From NCBI GenBank assembly GCA_025769875.1, contig JAGFNK010000015.1, positions 1-64,000 of the forward strand: DNA of 64,000 nt, in the 5' to 3' direction. Below, piece after piece: positions 1-9,568 of the stretch. Within the stretch, counting starts at the first letter, position 1. The number at the start of each line of letters is the position of its first letter. The translations under genes and the position numbers were made by a program. The notes beneath the pieces were generated by a model. That model was not told the origin of the DNA, made no database searches, and worked only from the letters and a program-made list of their open reading frames with translations. This DNA comes from Russula earlei (Eukaryota; Basidiomycota; Agaricomycetes; Russulales; Russulaceae).

Positions 1-1103
1 CTTTATGGCACGGCGACTACCACTAGCATCTATAAGGATTTCAAAGCCATTTCCATCCGCATTAACCCGAGCCAGCATCCTGGCCCACAAATGGATCGGA
101 TACACGCTGTGTTCCAGCGTCTCACCACATCCTCCCTCATCATTCCTGACACCTTACAGGTGCTCATCATGCTTGCAGCCATTCCCCTGAAATGGGAAAT
201 GCTTGTCCACATTGTCACTCAGAATTATGATCTAACCGATCTTAGTCCAAAAAGACGTCCAAGAGGCTATTGTCTCTCAATATCAAACTGAGATGAATCG
301 TGGCACAACAAAAGCACAGCACGCAGAAGCTCTCAGCTGTCAAGCGCAAGCACGGTGACCCCTCCTTCTCCAATCAGCAGCAAGGCAATAAGCCCAAGCG
401 CGATGAAGATAAGGATAAGCGCCAGCGCGGTAAGCACAGCGGAAAAGGAAAAGGGAAAGGCAAGGAGAAGGCCGATCACAGCCATGGTCCCAGACACTCA
501 CACATTGCGGACGTTGCCGCACTCCCACTCCCGACCATTACCACTATTGCCCATCTGGGTCCTTCAGGGATCCAACAACGTACCGTCCCAACTGCGACTG
601 ACCCTCGCAAACGCACTCACGGCCCTTACAAGGCCTTAAACGAAGTGCTTGATCTTGCTGACCATCTTGGGGTAACTCCCACTATACAGACAGTCAAGAC
701 CCTTGAGCAGCAGATCTCGACTCAATCCGCTGCCTCATCAAGTGCAGTCAAATTGCCATCGCCCATTCCTGAGCCTATGGACCAGGACAATGGCGACTTC
801 ATGCAAACAAATACATCGGATTTATTCGACATATATGATGGTATCCCAGAAGGTGCTGCCACCCCTGAGCGTGCTCCGACTCCATCGGATGAAGCACTTG
901 ATTGGGGCAGTGACCCCAAAGATAATGAAGCATGCGTGCGCCTTCCTCTCTCCTTTCACTCGCTAAAGAACCTATTAGCATCTCCCCAGCCCCAAAGCGG
1001 GCTGAATATGTTTAATAAGTGTTCGCTTGTATCATATGATGTACAAATTAGCGAAGGACTACTTCCCTTCAAAGTGAATGTAACAAAATTGTTTGAGATG
1101 TAG
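1..1103 (+). pseudogene. Copia gag (UBN2-type) remnant
   Basis: The stretch aligns with the gag part of the intact 640-aa frame on the minus strand (11935-13842). It begins inside gag and includes the segment with IYKDF and PSQHPGPQMDRIHA-like residues. The reading frame changes at least at about 250-300, where the minus-strand copy reads on without a break. The C-terminal part (300-1103) is one frame rich in Lys/Arg, Pro and Ser and ends at a stop at about 1101-1103. No canonical CCHC zinc knuckle is visible; a Cys-rich stretch near the gag/protease border is the only candidate. Not functional. Confidence 0.85.
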
Positions 1104-2441
1104 AGGAAAGCACAACTTGAGTAAAATGGGATCCTTATGGCTCCTAGACTCTGGCGCGTCAGCACACTTCACCTTCAAAATAAAAGACTTTATAGAGTAT
1201 ACACCGGCTTTGCCGCATGAAAGATCCCCTGTTAAAACTGCCGATAACACAATATATGTGGAAGGCAAAGGCGCTGTGTTGCTTCGGCACACTGTCAACT
1301 CTAAAACGGTTGTCACGCGCATTTCTCCTGTTCTCTATATTCCAAAGATTAACACTCAGATATTATCTATGGGGGAGTTTTTACAACAAGGGATGCATGC
1401 ATTAGGGAATAATAGACATATTTCCCTACGAGAGGACGGACGTATAATCCTGTCCTCTTACCCCTTATTCCCGGGTCAAACCACGTATTGGTAGACGCCT
1501 CAATTGAAAGCGCACAAGCGCATTCTCTTATCTACGCAGGTAGATTATGATGTCATTCACCGACGCCTTGGCCACCCATCTAAGGATGTCATAACACAGT
1601 GCAAAGACACATACCAAGGGTCTCCCTGAAGACCTGAAAATCCCTCAGGAACAGCCGGTATGTCCTGGCTGCAGCGCAAGGCAAGATGCCTGCATCTGCG
1701 CACCCCCCTTCTGAAACTCGTGCTTCCAGCACCAGTTCGAAGCAGTATTCACTCGGACCTTAAGAGTTTCCCTGTGAAGTCGTATCATAAGTACGAATAT
1801 TTTGTCAGCTTCATTGACGATTATTCCTCCTATGCATGGATCACACTCCTAAAAAATAAAAAGTCGACCATAATGGCCGTCAAGCAATTCCTTGCTATGG
1901 TGCAAAAACCAATACAAAGCAGGAATCAAAGAGTGGATGTCCGATGCTGGTGGAGAGTACAAGTCCGAAGGCCTTTGATAACGTCCTAAAGGACAAGGAA
2001 TTAAAATCCTGCAAAGCGCCCCATTACACTCCACAACAGAATGGACGCGCAGAGCGCTTTATGCGCACTGTAATGGACAAAGCTCAAGCAATGCGCCTTG
2101 AAGCTTGTCTACCTCCCTCCTGGTGGGAATTTGCAGTGAATCATGGGACACACTGTTACAATAGGACACCTGCCAGACGCCTTCAATGGCATACACCCTA
2201 CAAAGTCCTAAAGAACGAGGTCCCTGATATCTCACACCTCAGTGTTAAGATCCGTGTGAGATCTTAGTACCGACTCTTTGGTGAAAGAGTTGCTTGATAT
2301 AGTTCAAGCACTAGACTTCGAACCCTTGATATTATCTCAGGAAGATTGGATGTAGAAAAGAGAAGGGGCCTCTTTCAGTTAGAGTCTGCACTACAATTTG
2401 TTTAGATCGGTGAACAAGATGATTGTCTTGTTAAAAAGTGT

Positions 2442-2464
2442 AAGTCGAGCGTAAGGCTCGACTT
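2442..2464. other. Hairpin inside the 567-bp solo LTR
   Basis: AAGTCGAGC, a five-base loop GTAAG, and GCTCGACTT form a perfect 9-bp stem. It lies about 20 bases upstream of an AT-rich TATA-like stretch. Its role (RNA structure, termination or protein binding) is unknown. Confidence 0.6.
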
Positions 2465-2591
2465 CTTGGTACCACAGACTATTTATACTATCTCAATAAC
2501 TGCTGATCCAATTCGTACGAAACTCGGGGTGCACATAGCTGAGAACCAGTAGTATCCAAATACAGAAAGCACAATTCAAGAATGTTAGAAA

Positions 2592-2609
2592 TGACTCATG
2601 CGTGAGTCA
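2592..2609. promoter_or_regulatory. Paired bZIP (Gcn4/AP-1-type) sites in the solo LTR
   Basis: TGACTCA at 2592-2598 and TGAGTCA at 2603-2609 face each other within a near-perfect palindrome, and a third TGAGTCA lies at 2763-2769. TGACTCA is the established core site of fungal Gcn4/Cpc1-type bZIP activators. Use as an LTR enhancer is inferred from motif and placement only. Confidence 0.45.
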
Positions 2610-3051
2610 TTCTTTCCTAGTATCAGTCATGAATCAATAAGCAGTGAGTAAGCTCTTACTGATCAGGATCAGTAAGCAATCACTAAGCCAGACAGGATCA
2701 GTAAGCAATCAGTAAGCGACCACTAAGCCAGATCAATAAGCAGACATATGAGTAATCACAGATGAGTCAGCAAAACAGATGACAGTCGGAGAACAAGAGA
2801 ATCTTAACACTCAGAGTATTTGGTTGCGGTGCATATGTGCATATACCAGAAAAGCGTCGAGTCAACAAGCTTTTGCCCAAAAGCGAGCTAATGATATACC
2901 TTGGTCATACTGAGGGGATCAAAGCCTCACTCTTCATGAGGCTCCCTAATAATATGCTTTACACAAATGCTACCGCCCTGTACGATGAGACCCTGTACCC
3001 CAAATGCAACAAAGCGTGCACTAAGGTACCACCACAGATTAATGAACCAGC

Positions 3052-4266
3052 ATGAGGAACTACCTGCAACAACCTGTCAAAGACACCATTCCTGGTGTTG
3101 ACGACCCATTCCCTACAATCAAAAGTGAGGACGATGAGCAGCCTATACAGGTGCCAGAAGAAGAGGAACACGAGCAAACGCCCATCCCTCCTACACCGTC
3201 CCCTCCTCCTGTTGAAGAACCTGTACCTCTTTGAAGGTCTCAGCGGTTGAGGAAAGTACCTACCCATCCTGGCAACGTCTATGGTGAATGCAGACACCCC
3301 ACAGAAGTGGAAAAAGACGTTCAGCGCACACGCACATGGAGAACAATGACAGAAAACCAACCTAGTAGCTCCGGTGAGGGTAGTACGTCAGGATCGGCCG
3401 TACCAGGCCCTTACCCTCCTGTCGTCCTTGATGATCAACCACCGCAAGCCTCTGAGGATGAGGTAGAAGACATTCTATGTCTTGCAAGGGAAGGGGGAGT
3501 CAAATTTCTGAACTATCTGCTCGCCCAAGCAGTTCCACTAAGTTCAGAAGCACCTGATACTGCGAAGATTCGCGAATGGACCTTTAGGGACATTCTGTAA
3601 ATGCCAAGTGAACTCCAAAAGGAGTGGAAAGATGCTTGTCGCGAGGAGTTGGAATCCCTCCGCAGACACAAAGTCTTTGAACTAGTCAATCCTCCCAAGG
3701 ATCACAAAATAATCAAAAATAGATGGGTATTCGACCTCAAGTCTGATGGTTGTAAAAAAGCCAGACTAGTCGCCAAAGGCTTCTCCCAAGTAGAAGGCAT
3801 TGACTATGACGAAATATTCTCACCCGTGGTACGGTTTGAGACAGTCTGCCTGATGATTGTGCTCGCAGCGCTCAAAAACTGGCACATTAGTGGACTAGAC
3901 GTCAAGACTGCCTTCCTCTATGGTGAGCTCGATGAAGAGCTCTATATGGAGCAGCCCAAGGGCTTCAAAATAAAAGGCCAAGAGCATAAAGTCATGCGCC
4001 TTAAATGCACAATATATGGACTCAAGCAAGCTGGCACTTGCATGGTGGAAAGCCCTCGACAAGTCCATGGCCTCGCTCGGCCTTATTCGCCTTATGTCTG
4101 ACTCTGGGCTCTTTGTTAGCAAAGACAAGAGCATCATAGCCATCGTCTATGTTGATGATGTGCTCTTCTTTGGAGCAGACAAAAAACAAATCAATAAAAC
4201 AAAGGAGCGCTTTATGAAGCTCTGGGAATGTCAAGATCTGGGCGATGCCCAAGAATTTCTACGCAT
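3052..4266 (+). pseudogene. Copia integrase C-terminus and N-terminal half of reverse transcriptase (remnant)
   Basis: A Pro/Glu-rich linker (3052-3234) ends in a TGA that is also present in the minus copy. The frame from 3247 stops at 3598-3600 (TAA where the minus copy has CGA). The reverse transcriptase palm then runs from 3601, with NRWVFDLKSDG, RLVAKGFSQVEGIDYDE and GLDVKTAFLYGEL blocks. A frameshift near 4025-4030 moves the frame before the catalytic YVDD, which is present here (about 4150-4161, VYVDDVLFF). The coding sequence is then cut at 4266 by the hAT-like element and continues at 7287. Confidence 0.9.
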
Positions 4267-4299
4267 TAGGGCTGTCGACCATACCCGTACACATATGGT

Positions 4300-4450
4300 T
4301 TACAGGCTACCGTAATACGGTATCCCGTACCATACCGTACAGGTAGTGGAAGTGTACCCTGACAGTACGGTTGCCGGTACGGTAAGTTACCCGTACCGTA
4401 CCGTATAAGGGATGCCATCAAGCCGTATATACGGGCCGTATATTAGTTGT
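4300..4450. repeat. Left subterminal TACCGTA repeat cluster of the hAT-like element
   Basis: TACCGTA, TACGGTA and CCGTACC words occur many times on both strands within about 150 bases next to the left terminus. A matching cluster lies at 7138-7265. They are probable transposase-binding repeats; this is inference from hAT biology. Confidence 0.75.
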
Positions 4451-5079
4451 ACTCAATTGCAAGACAAACCCCGCCAATGTCTCAACTGTCTTGGAGTCCT
4501 CCCCTTAAAACCAGGCACCATGACGCTCCTCACCACTCGCCGCTCCCTCTTCCCTATATCACATCTCTGCACCCACGCCCCATAAACCATTGACATATCT
4601 TCCAGACCATCCTCCAAGTTCCTCGTCCGCGCCTCAGGTCGGTCATGTCACCAACTACGCATATGAGCTGCTCACAACTGTTGGCTAGGTCTTCAACCCA
4701 ATCCAGTCGGTTGCGCCACTTTAGCGACAATGAGGAGCCATGAGAGATTTCAAGGCCGCAGTAAGCACGCACACGCTGCTTCGAGTCGTCATGCGCATGT
4801 GCTGTGGCTCATCTGCCGTGCATCGTTTGTGTTCTCCAGTTCAAGAAGAGCATCAGCTCGTATTACGAGCCGTCCATTGTAGCAATCTCCTGATCGCCCG
4901 GCCCGAGTATATTCTCTGTGATGATGTGGGCATAGTAGGCATCTTTAAGTACGTTGATGACCAAAAGATGGCTGTAAGTCATGTCGGATTGTGCCGTATA
5001 TACTGTATCAGCTAACATGCCTGCACCACTTCGCAACACAGCCCGAACACGTCGTCGCATTCCTTGCCAAAAATACAGA

Positions 5080-6330
5080 TGGAATTCTCAAGGACAAGGT
5101 TCACGATCTCCAGAATAAGCTGGTAGAGCTCTGTTCGTCACTCTACCTCTGCGGTCCACGCGTGTACTCTCTGCGTCCTGGCGGTGACATACATCATGCT
5201 CAAATATATGTACTGCAGCCCAGATGGCCCTCATAATAACGTCTGCGATCCCAACACGGGCAAGGCTCACGAACTGTACGCACGCAGCATGCAGCAGACG
5301 CATCCCCTCGCAACGTGCTCCAGACGCTGGCCTTGTCTTTGACACTCTACACAAGCGTGAAACGGTTGAGCCACTTTTCATTCTGGCACCTTCCACCATT
5401 TATTGACTTCTGTGGTTCCAGTTTGTCAGTCACCCAGCTAGATTGTTCAGCATGACGTTTTTGTTTGCAGCGCTTGTCATCCATAGTAAGTTATCCTTAC
5501 GTTTTGACACACGCTGTTCTGATCTACTTTTTCAGAAAGCGTTCTCCGCACATCTCATGCAGACATGAACATCAACGAGATGTCCTCATATGTCGACCTC
5601 GCACCACTGTATGGCAACAACAAAGAGACCCTCGACAATGTTGGAGTTGCAGCCACAGCGCGACGACAACACCAGCTCGGAAGTCCCAGCTCCAGGTTCA
5701 CACATATGCACGTTTCGATAACATGGTTTTCCTTTCATGCCACTCTACCTTTGTCTTATTCAAGTATATAATGTACTATACCATCTTTCTCGCACCTCAG
5801 TCTTGATTCATACAGACTGAGGTCAGTTACACTTTCTATCTAGCTATATCCAGTACTAACACTAGTCCTAGCGCGATCTTATCGCTACAGACAAGATTCG
5901 CGTGCGTGATGGCTGAGGGCTCCTCTTTCCTGACACATTCACCAAAGATCCTCTTCTCCTGTTTCCACCCGCTGTCTGAGGATTGTTCATGCTCTTCAAC
6001 CACAACTATACCATACGTCCTTGACCTTTCAACACCATTTCCGATCATCATGTAGTACATTACAAACAAACTTAACGAGCTGCCGCCTTGACCAATCCCG
6101 ATGTTATCCCTTTGGAGGATCCTCACTGTGTAAAGATGCTCGCCGATCAGAACGAGAGGACTTTCCAGACTGCGCGGCTCATCAACTGCTCTTGGTTCGG
6201 AATTGCGATCTTTTCCAATTAACTTAGCCGCATTCTTGGCCTCATTCTCCGAGGTAACAACTAGACCTGGAATCCCTTTGGTGTCCGTGATTCCTTCTGC
6301 CATTCCATCCCAATATGACTGTAGCAAGCC
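5080..6330 (+). pseudogene. Captured fragment of a fatty-acid oxygenase gene (Ppo / linoleate diol synthase-like, haem peroxidase domain)
   Basis: Conceptual translation in shifting frames gives the haem-peroxidase part of fungal psi-factor-producing oxygenases. In order: SPDGPHNNVCDPNTGKAHE then YARSMQQTHPL (about 5210-5310), PDAGLVFDTLHKRE (about 5310-5360), a MTFLFAALVIH block (about 5450-5480), an intron-like GTAAGT...TTTTTCAG (about 5486-5535), NEMSSYVDLAPLYGNNKETL (about 5570-5630), DTFTKDPLLLFPPAV (about 5920-5970), LFNHNY and FQTARLINCSWF (about 6155-6200). Stops and frameshifts are scattered throughout, and the C-terminal P450-like half is absent. Ppo enzymes oxygenate linoleic/oleic acid to oxylipin development signals. 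Because it lies wholly inside the hAT-like element, the simplest reading is transposon capture with introns still present. The longest opposite-strand frame here is a shadow. Confidence 0.75.
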
Positions 6331-7286
6331 AAGACGGTGGGCGCTGAGTTCGTGCAACAGGTCAGGTGGAAACGGAACAAAGAGATCGAGTGAGAAGCCT
6401 GAAACTTGAAGTGCTCGGGATCACACCGATTTCGTGGGGGATATGTAGATTGTAGTTCTATTCTTTCGAGTCTGAGGACACCTAGTTTACATACATGTGA
6501 GCATGCGACAAGGACTACAGAGTAGCACTAATCAGGTGAGAATCATAGGTGTATGGCATCGTGATGAAGCGAAAGTGTACCAAGGTGACGAAGCCTACTA
6601 TCCTAATGAAAGGCTAATGGCCACGACATCACAAACGTATCGTACTGAGGATAGGCAGAAATCTAGAACAAGAGATCGGAACAAAGGCGCAGAGAGTCCG
6701 AGCAAGGGTGGGCAAGAATCTTGCCCATTTGGCTTCCTGAACGAGGGTGAAGGATGTGGGCAGAATTAGAGAAAGATTCAAGGATGGACATACAACCAGA
6801 CAGCGTCCACCTCTTGATCAATTGTGATCACAATGTCCCAGATGAGAAAAGCGAGAGCAGTGACTGCAAGATGGCAATGGTCAGCAGGATGATGCTTTGG
6901 GAGTCTGATGACCTGACCCGAGCTCAGGTCAACACTGTAAGAGCCCTGGTATGGAAAATCATCATGAGACATGGGTGGGAGGGGAAGAAAAAGGAGGGTG
7001 TGGATGAAGGAAGAAAAGAGCCATGTAAAAGGGAGGGACGAAAGAAAAGGATTTGTAGAGAGTTGGACTCGGATATCATTGTCATTCATTGAGTTTAATC
7101 AAAGTTTTCTTGACTGTAATAACCATAATGCCATATTACGGCCGTCTTCTACCCCATACCGTACCGTATAGGCTGCTGAAGTGGAAGCAGACGGTACGGG
7201 TAACGGTACGGATAGTAGCCGTATACATACCGTATCAAGTATGGCTATAGCCATATATGGTACGGTTGGCAGGCCCTACTACGCAT

Positions 7287-8118
7287 GGACATTCAACGCA
7301 AGTCTGGCCAGATACATCTGGACCAGACTGAATATCTAAAGAAAGTGCTGCAGTGTTTCAACTTGCTTAACGCAAACCCTGCTCCTACTCCGCTACCAGA
7401 GGGCTATCACCCCTCTCCCAACACTTCCGCTGCTGACCCAGCCTTGCAGTCAAAATTCCAGCAGGTTATAGGATCACTCCTATACATAATGCTTGGAATG
7501 CGTCCAGACATAGCCTTTGCTGTCACTAAGTTGTCGCAACATGCTGCCAATCCCTCAGAGGATCATTTAAATCATGCATACTATATTTGCTGATACCTCT
7601 TGGGAACCGCCAATTATGCCTTGGTCTATGATGGACCATCCAATGGCAGCTTGATGGCATATGCCGACTCTGACTGGGCTTCTGATCTGACTAATCGGAA
7701 GTCCACTACAGGCTATATGGTGAACCTGGCTGGAGCAATATTTTCGTGGAACTCACAAGCGCAAAAAACAGTTGCGCTCTCCTCCACTGAAGCTGAGTAC
7801 ATGTCACTCTCTGACATGAGCAGACAGTTAGTTTGGATTAAATCCTTACTAACAGAACTTGGCATTAATCTTGCTCCCATCCCACTGTTCGGTGATAACC
7901 AAGGCTCAATATTCTTAGCCTCCAACCCTGTGCATGAAAAGTGCATCAAACACATTGATTTGTGCTATCACTTCATTTGTGAAGTCATACAAAATAAACA
8001 GGTGGAGCTATTCTTTATTGAAGGGGCTAACAACCCAGCTGACATGTTCACCAAGAACCTTGGTCACATCAAGTTCCTCAAATTCAGGGAGCAACTAGGA
8101 CTAACGTTCTACCCCTGA
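7287..8118 (+). pseudogene. Copia reverse transcriptase C-terminus and RNase H remnant
   Basis: After the hAT insertion the reverse-transcriptase tail resumes (MDIQRKSGQIHLDQTEYL, then RPDIAFAV), with a stop at about 7591-7593 in a conserved HAYYIC region that also ends the corresponding minus-strand frame. The RNase H domain is an open frame of 172 residues (7600-8118) containing YADSDWASD, LSSTEAEYMSLS and DNQGS motifs; the first Asp of YADSDWA, the Glu of STEAEY and the Asp of DNQ are the expected acidic residues. It is over 90% identical by eye to the frame at 8915-9433. The part is well preserved, but the whole element is dead. Confidence 0.88.
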
Positions 8119-8167
8119 ATGTGGGAAAATGCTCACGGCATCTACCGATGCACTTAGCAAGGGGGAG

Positions 8168-8480
8168 TGTTGAACCAGAACCTGAACAGATCAAAGAAGG
8201 CGAAGACCTTCATACAAGGTTCAAGATCTGCTCATAGATGTTACATGTTAGACAGAACTTTAGTATATGTGCTTATGGCAATAGGGTTATGCATACTACA
8301 CTATCTATCACAAGATGCAGCCTTATGCTGTGTCTAGAACGTTTCCACATCACGCGTCACTGAATGCGCAATATAGTGGACACCTGTAGTCACCTCTTTT
8401 GGACTTAGGAACAGCCCTGGGTCATAGAGGTATAAATACCATACATGTAGATGAGTATACACATCGCTCTACACCCCAAT
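8168..8480 (+). repeat. 3' LTR (first 313 bp) of the plus-strand copia, cut by the minus-strand copy
   Basis: The repeat starts TGTTGAACC directly after the polypurine tract AGCAAGGGGGAG and matches the 385-bp LTRs at 8481-8865, 11550-11934 and 14012-14396. It is interrupted after the sequence CCAAT at 8476-8480, and its last 72 bp lie at 14402-14473. 313 + 72 = 385, exactly the intact LTR length. It contains a TATA-like TATAAATA box (about 8431-8438). Confidence 0.95.
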
Positions 8481-8865
8481 TGTTGCGCAGCATAGAGCGC
8501 AGCTAACAGGCCAAGCAACCCACCTTAGAGGTTGTGCTAATGCTCAAGTGATATTGGGGTGTAGAGCGATATGTATACTCGTCTACATGTATGGTATTTA
8601 TACCTCTATGACCCAGGGCTGTCCCTAAGTCCAAAAGAGGTGACTACAGGTGTCCACTATATCGCGCATTCAGTGACGTGTGATGTGGAAACGTTCTAGA
8701 TGCAGCATAAGGCTGCATCTTGTGATAGATAGCGTAGTATGCGTAACCCTATTGCCATAAGCACATATACTAAAGTTCTGTCTAACACGTAACATCTATG
8801 AGCGGATCTTGAACCTTGTATGAAGGTCTTCGCCTTCTTTGATCCGTTCGGGTTCCGGTTCAACA
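8481..8865 (-). repeat. 3' LTR of the minus-strand copia (385 bp)
   Basis: Begins TGTTGCGCAG and ends GGTTCAACA on the + strand. It is the same length as the partner at 14012-14396 with six differences, all transitions at CpG sites. The adjoining CTCCCCCTTGCT (8866-8877) is the complement of the polypurine tract. Confidence 0.97.
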
Positions 8866-8914
8866 CTCCCCCTTGCTAAGTGCATCAGTAGATGCCGTGA
8901 GCATTTTCCCACAT

Positions 8915-9568
8915 TCAGGGGTAGAACGTTAGTCCTAGTTGCTCCCTGAATTTGAGGAACTTGACGTGACCAAGGTTCTTGGTGAACATGTCGGCTGGGT
9001 TATTAGCCCCTTCAATAAAGAATAGCTCCACCTGTTTATTTTGTATGACTTCACGAATGAAGTGATAGCGCAAATCAATGTGTTTGATGCACTTTTCTTG
9101 TACAGGGTTGGAGGCTAAGAATATTGAGCCTTGGTTATCACCGAACAATGGGATTGGAGCAAGATTGATGCCAAGTTCTGTTAGTAAGGATTTAATCCAA
9201 ACTAATTGTCTGCTTGTGTCAGAGAGCGACATGTACTCAGCTTCAGTGGAGGAGAGCGCGACTGTTTTCTGCGCTCGTGAGTTCCACGAAAATATTGCTC
9301 CAGCCAGGTTCACCATATAGCCTGTAGTGGACTTCCAATTAGTCGGATCAGAAGCCCAGTCAGAGTCAGCATATGCCATTAGGCCGCCATTAGATGGTCC
9401 ATCATAGACCAAGGCATAATTGGCGGTTCCCAAGAGGTATCAGCAAATATAGTATGCACAATTTAAATGATCCTCTGAGGGATTGGCAGCATGTTGCGAC
9501 AACTTAGTGACAGCAAAGGCTATGTCTGGACGCGTTCCAAGCATTATGTATAGGAGTGATCCTATATC
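8915..9568 (-). pseudogene. RNase H and reverse transcriptase tail of the minus-strand copia
   Basis: An open frame of 172 residues (8915-9433) carries YADSDWASD, SSTEAEYMSLS and DNQGS, the acidic residues expected in retroelement RNase H. Upstream, a short piece (about 9434-9568) encodes the end of the reverse-transcriptase domain (RPDIAFAV type) with an in-frame stop at the same place as in the plus-strand copy. At about 9568 the sequence jumps to the middle of the palm domain because of a 316-bp deletion. Confidence 0.88.

Larger units (their letters stand above)
2243..2809. mobile_element. Solo LTR of a different retrotransposon family (567 bp)
   Basis: The insert begins TGTTAAGAT and ends ATCTTAACA, a short perfect inverted repeat with the TG...CA ends typical of LTRs, and is flanked by a perfect 5-bp target duplication CTCAG at 2238-2242 and 2810-2814. 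Removing it restores the copia integrase frame seen in the minus copy. It has no coding capacity. Internal features: a 9-bp stem with 5-nt loop (AAGTCGAGC / GCTCGACTT, 2442-2464) just upstream of a TATA-like TTTATA (2482), three TGACTCA/TGAGTCA sites (2592, 2603, 2763), and short direct repeats around GATCAGTAAGCAATC (about 2640-2745). It is unlike the 385-bp LTRs of the host element, so it belongs to another family. Confidence 0.9.
1093..3055 (+). pseudogene. Copia protease and integrase remnant
   Basis: The frame at 1093-1494 carries the retropepsin motif LLDSGASAHFT and then stops; the minus copy continues into integrase. Integrase pieces follow at about 1545-2242, with the core sequence HSDLKSFP, a FVSFIDDYSSYAW block and TPQQNGRAERFM (the last Glu of the D,D,E triad lies in this block). 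The ORF is then interrupted by the solo LTR at 2243-2809 and resumes at 2815 with the same FGCGAYVHIPEKR segment seen in the minus copy. Several stops and single-base shifts (for example around 1490, 1660 and 1970) make it non-coding. Confidence 0.85.
4267..7278. mobile_element. Non-autonomous hAT-like DNA transposon (3,012 bp) with a captured gene fragment
   Basis: The element is flanked by a perfect 8-bp target duplication CTACGCAT (4259-4266 and 7279-7286), and its removal rejoins the copia reverse-transcriptase frame. The ends form an imperfect terminal inverted repeat: left TAGGGCTGTCGACC, right (reverse complement) TAGGGCCTGCCAACC. Both subterminal regions (about 4300-4450 and 7138-7265) are packed with TACCGTA/TACGGTA words, the kind of clustered short repeats that hAT transposases bind. 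An 8-bp duplication and a TAGGG/CAGGG start are hallmarks of hAT elements. No transposase ORF (no RICH/dimerisation region) was found inside, so mobilisation must have been in trans. The centre is a decayed Ppo-type oxygenase gene (+). Confidence 0.88.
1..8480 (+). mobile_element. Decayed Ty1/copia LTR retrotransposon, plus strand, interrupted by three insertions
   Basis: Gag, protease, integrase, reverse transcriptase and RNase H follow each other in copia order on the + strand, each broken by stops and frameshifts. The 5' LTR and gag start lie left of the window. The coding region can be aligned by eye, domain by domain, with the better-preserved minus-strand copy at 8481-14396. It is split by a foreign solo LTR (2243-2809) and a hAT-like element (4267-7278). 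A polypurine tract (8157-8167) precedes the 3' LTR, which starts TGTTGAACC at 8168, is cut at 8480 by the minus-strand copia, and resumes at 14402-14473. This is the oldest layer of the nest and cannot encode functional proteins. Confidence 0.95.

Noticed and set aside
2640..2745. Short direct repeats that might suggest a CRISPR-like array
   Set aside because: They are imperfect, directly adjacent and without spacers, inside an LTR of a eukaryotic element.
5836..6357. 173-aa minus-strand frame inside the hAT-like element
   Set aside because: It is the reverse of the Ppo fragment, which has recognisable motifs on the plus strand; the minus frame has none.
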